This document shows positions 6,601-6,748 of a stretch of 6,748 nt of DNA, piece by piece. Each line of letters opens with the position of its first letter. Position 1 is the first letter of the stretch. The notes beneath the pieces are model-generated. The model was not told the origin of the DNA and made no database searches. It worked only from the letters and a program-made list of their open reading frames with translations. Position numbers and translations under genes: made by a program. The stretch spans positions 1 to 6,748 of the forward strand of contig CAKZXL010000847.1 of the NCBI GenBank assembly GCA_937883885.1, read 5' to 3'. The stretch comes from an uncultured Aquincola sp. GTDB taxonomy: Bacteria; Pseudomonadota; Gammaproteobacteria; Burkholderiales; Burkholderiaceae.

Positions 6601-6747
6601 TCTGACCTTGCCCGCAGAAACCCGACTGCACTCGACGCTCGCCTACGTCAGCCCGATGCAGTTCGAAGAAAACTGGCTCGCCGGCCAACCCCGGCAAGCC
6701 AGCGCGTAGTCCAGCTATGGGATACGGAATCCAGGGGCAAGGTCAGA
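6601..6747 (+). mobile_element. Miniature IS3-family derivative (MITE-like) with 13-bp perfect terminal inverted repeats
   Basis: TCTGACCTTGCCC at 6601-6613 is the exact inverse of 6735-6747. Between them lie a few unmatched bases and then the transposase tail ([23 protein letters not shown], stop TAG at 6707-6709) shared with copy 1. If the real ends are TGACC...GGTCA, the element is 6603-6745, 143 bp. It would be an internal-deletion derivative that keeps a left terminus fused to the right end of the IS and could be moved by a full-length relative. Flanking 3-bp sequences (ATC and GAA) do not match, so no target duplication is seen. The window ends at the element's edge. Confidence 0.65.
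6619..6745 (+). repeat. Direct repeat copy 2 (IS3 right end)
   Basis: This is the second copy of the repeat at 524-650, offset by 6,095 bp. In this copy residue 21 of the encoded tail is Asn (FEENW), matching what is usual in IS3 transposases, whereas copy 1 has Tyr. Copy 2 is therefore closer to the intact ancestor. Confidence 0.95.
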
Positions 6748-6748
6748 A

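Noticed and set aside
6434..6709. A 91-codon plus-strand open frame ending in a transposase tail
   Set aside because: The first 60 residues are not protein-like; it is a chance fusion of upstream sequence to the IS remnant, not a gene.
1..6748. CRISPR array, tRNA, rRNA or riboswitch
   Set aside because: No regularly spaced repeats, cloverleaf or conserved RNA core was seen anywhere in the window.

Overview
The window is GC-rich, Gram-negative DNA. Proteobacterial features are an IS3-family element, a PEP-CTERM (exosortase-type) surface protein and tightly packed, translationally coupled genes. A betaproteobacterium of the Burkholderiales kind is the best guess; this is inference, as there is no rRNA or other taxonomic marker.

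Layout. Positions 1-650 are the 3' part of a decayed IS3-family insertion sequence. Its transposase (orfB) has frameshifts, a nonsense codon and a lost catalytic Glu. Positions 651-822 are non-coding. A plus-strand gene (823-2016) encodes an exported beta-rich protein. A four-gene minus-strand operon meets it tail to tail and reads from 6296 down to 2056: (i) a cohesin-like protein with a PEP-CTERM anchor, (ii) a 95-residue exported OB-like (DUF5666-like) protein, (iii) a secreted alpha/beta-hydrolase lipase with a visible Ser-Asp-His triad, (iv) an exported protein of Ig-like domains ending in a two-repeat dockerin. Positions 6297-6600 are the non-coding operon leader, with several dyads and a weak sigma-54-like element. 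Positions 6601-6747 are a miniature IS: the right end of the same IS, closed by a 13-bp perfect terminal inverted repeat.

How the genes may work together. All five intact genes have signal peptides. The operon encodes both halves of a possible cohesin-dockerin contact, one on a PEP-CTERM anchor and one on a multi-Ig protein, with a lipase translated between them. My reading is a small non-cellulosomal, cell-surface lipase system: the PEP-CTERM protein is the anchor, the dockerin protein the docked partner or adaptor, and the lipase the enzyme. The plus-strand gene looks like a shortened paralogue of the dockerin protein that has no dockerin. No exosortase gene lies in the window, so it would have to be encoded elsewhere.

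The 6-kb gene block lies between two same-orientation copies of the IS right end (127 bp, 2 mismatches, 6,095 bp apart). This suggests the segment was inserted, mobilised or rearranged through IS copies and could be deleted by recombination.
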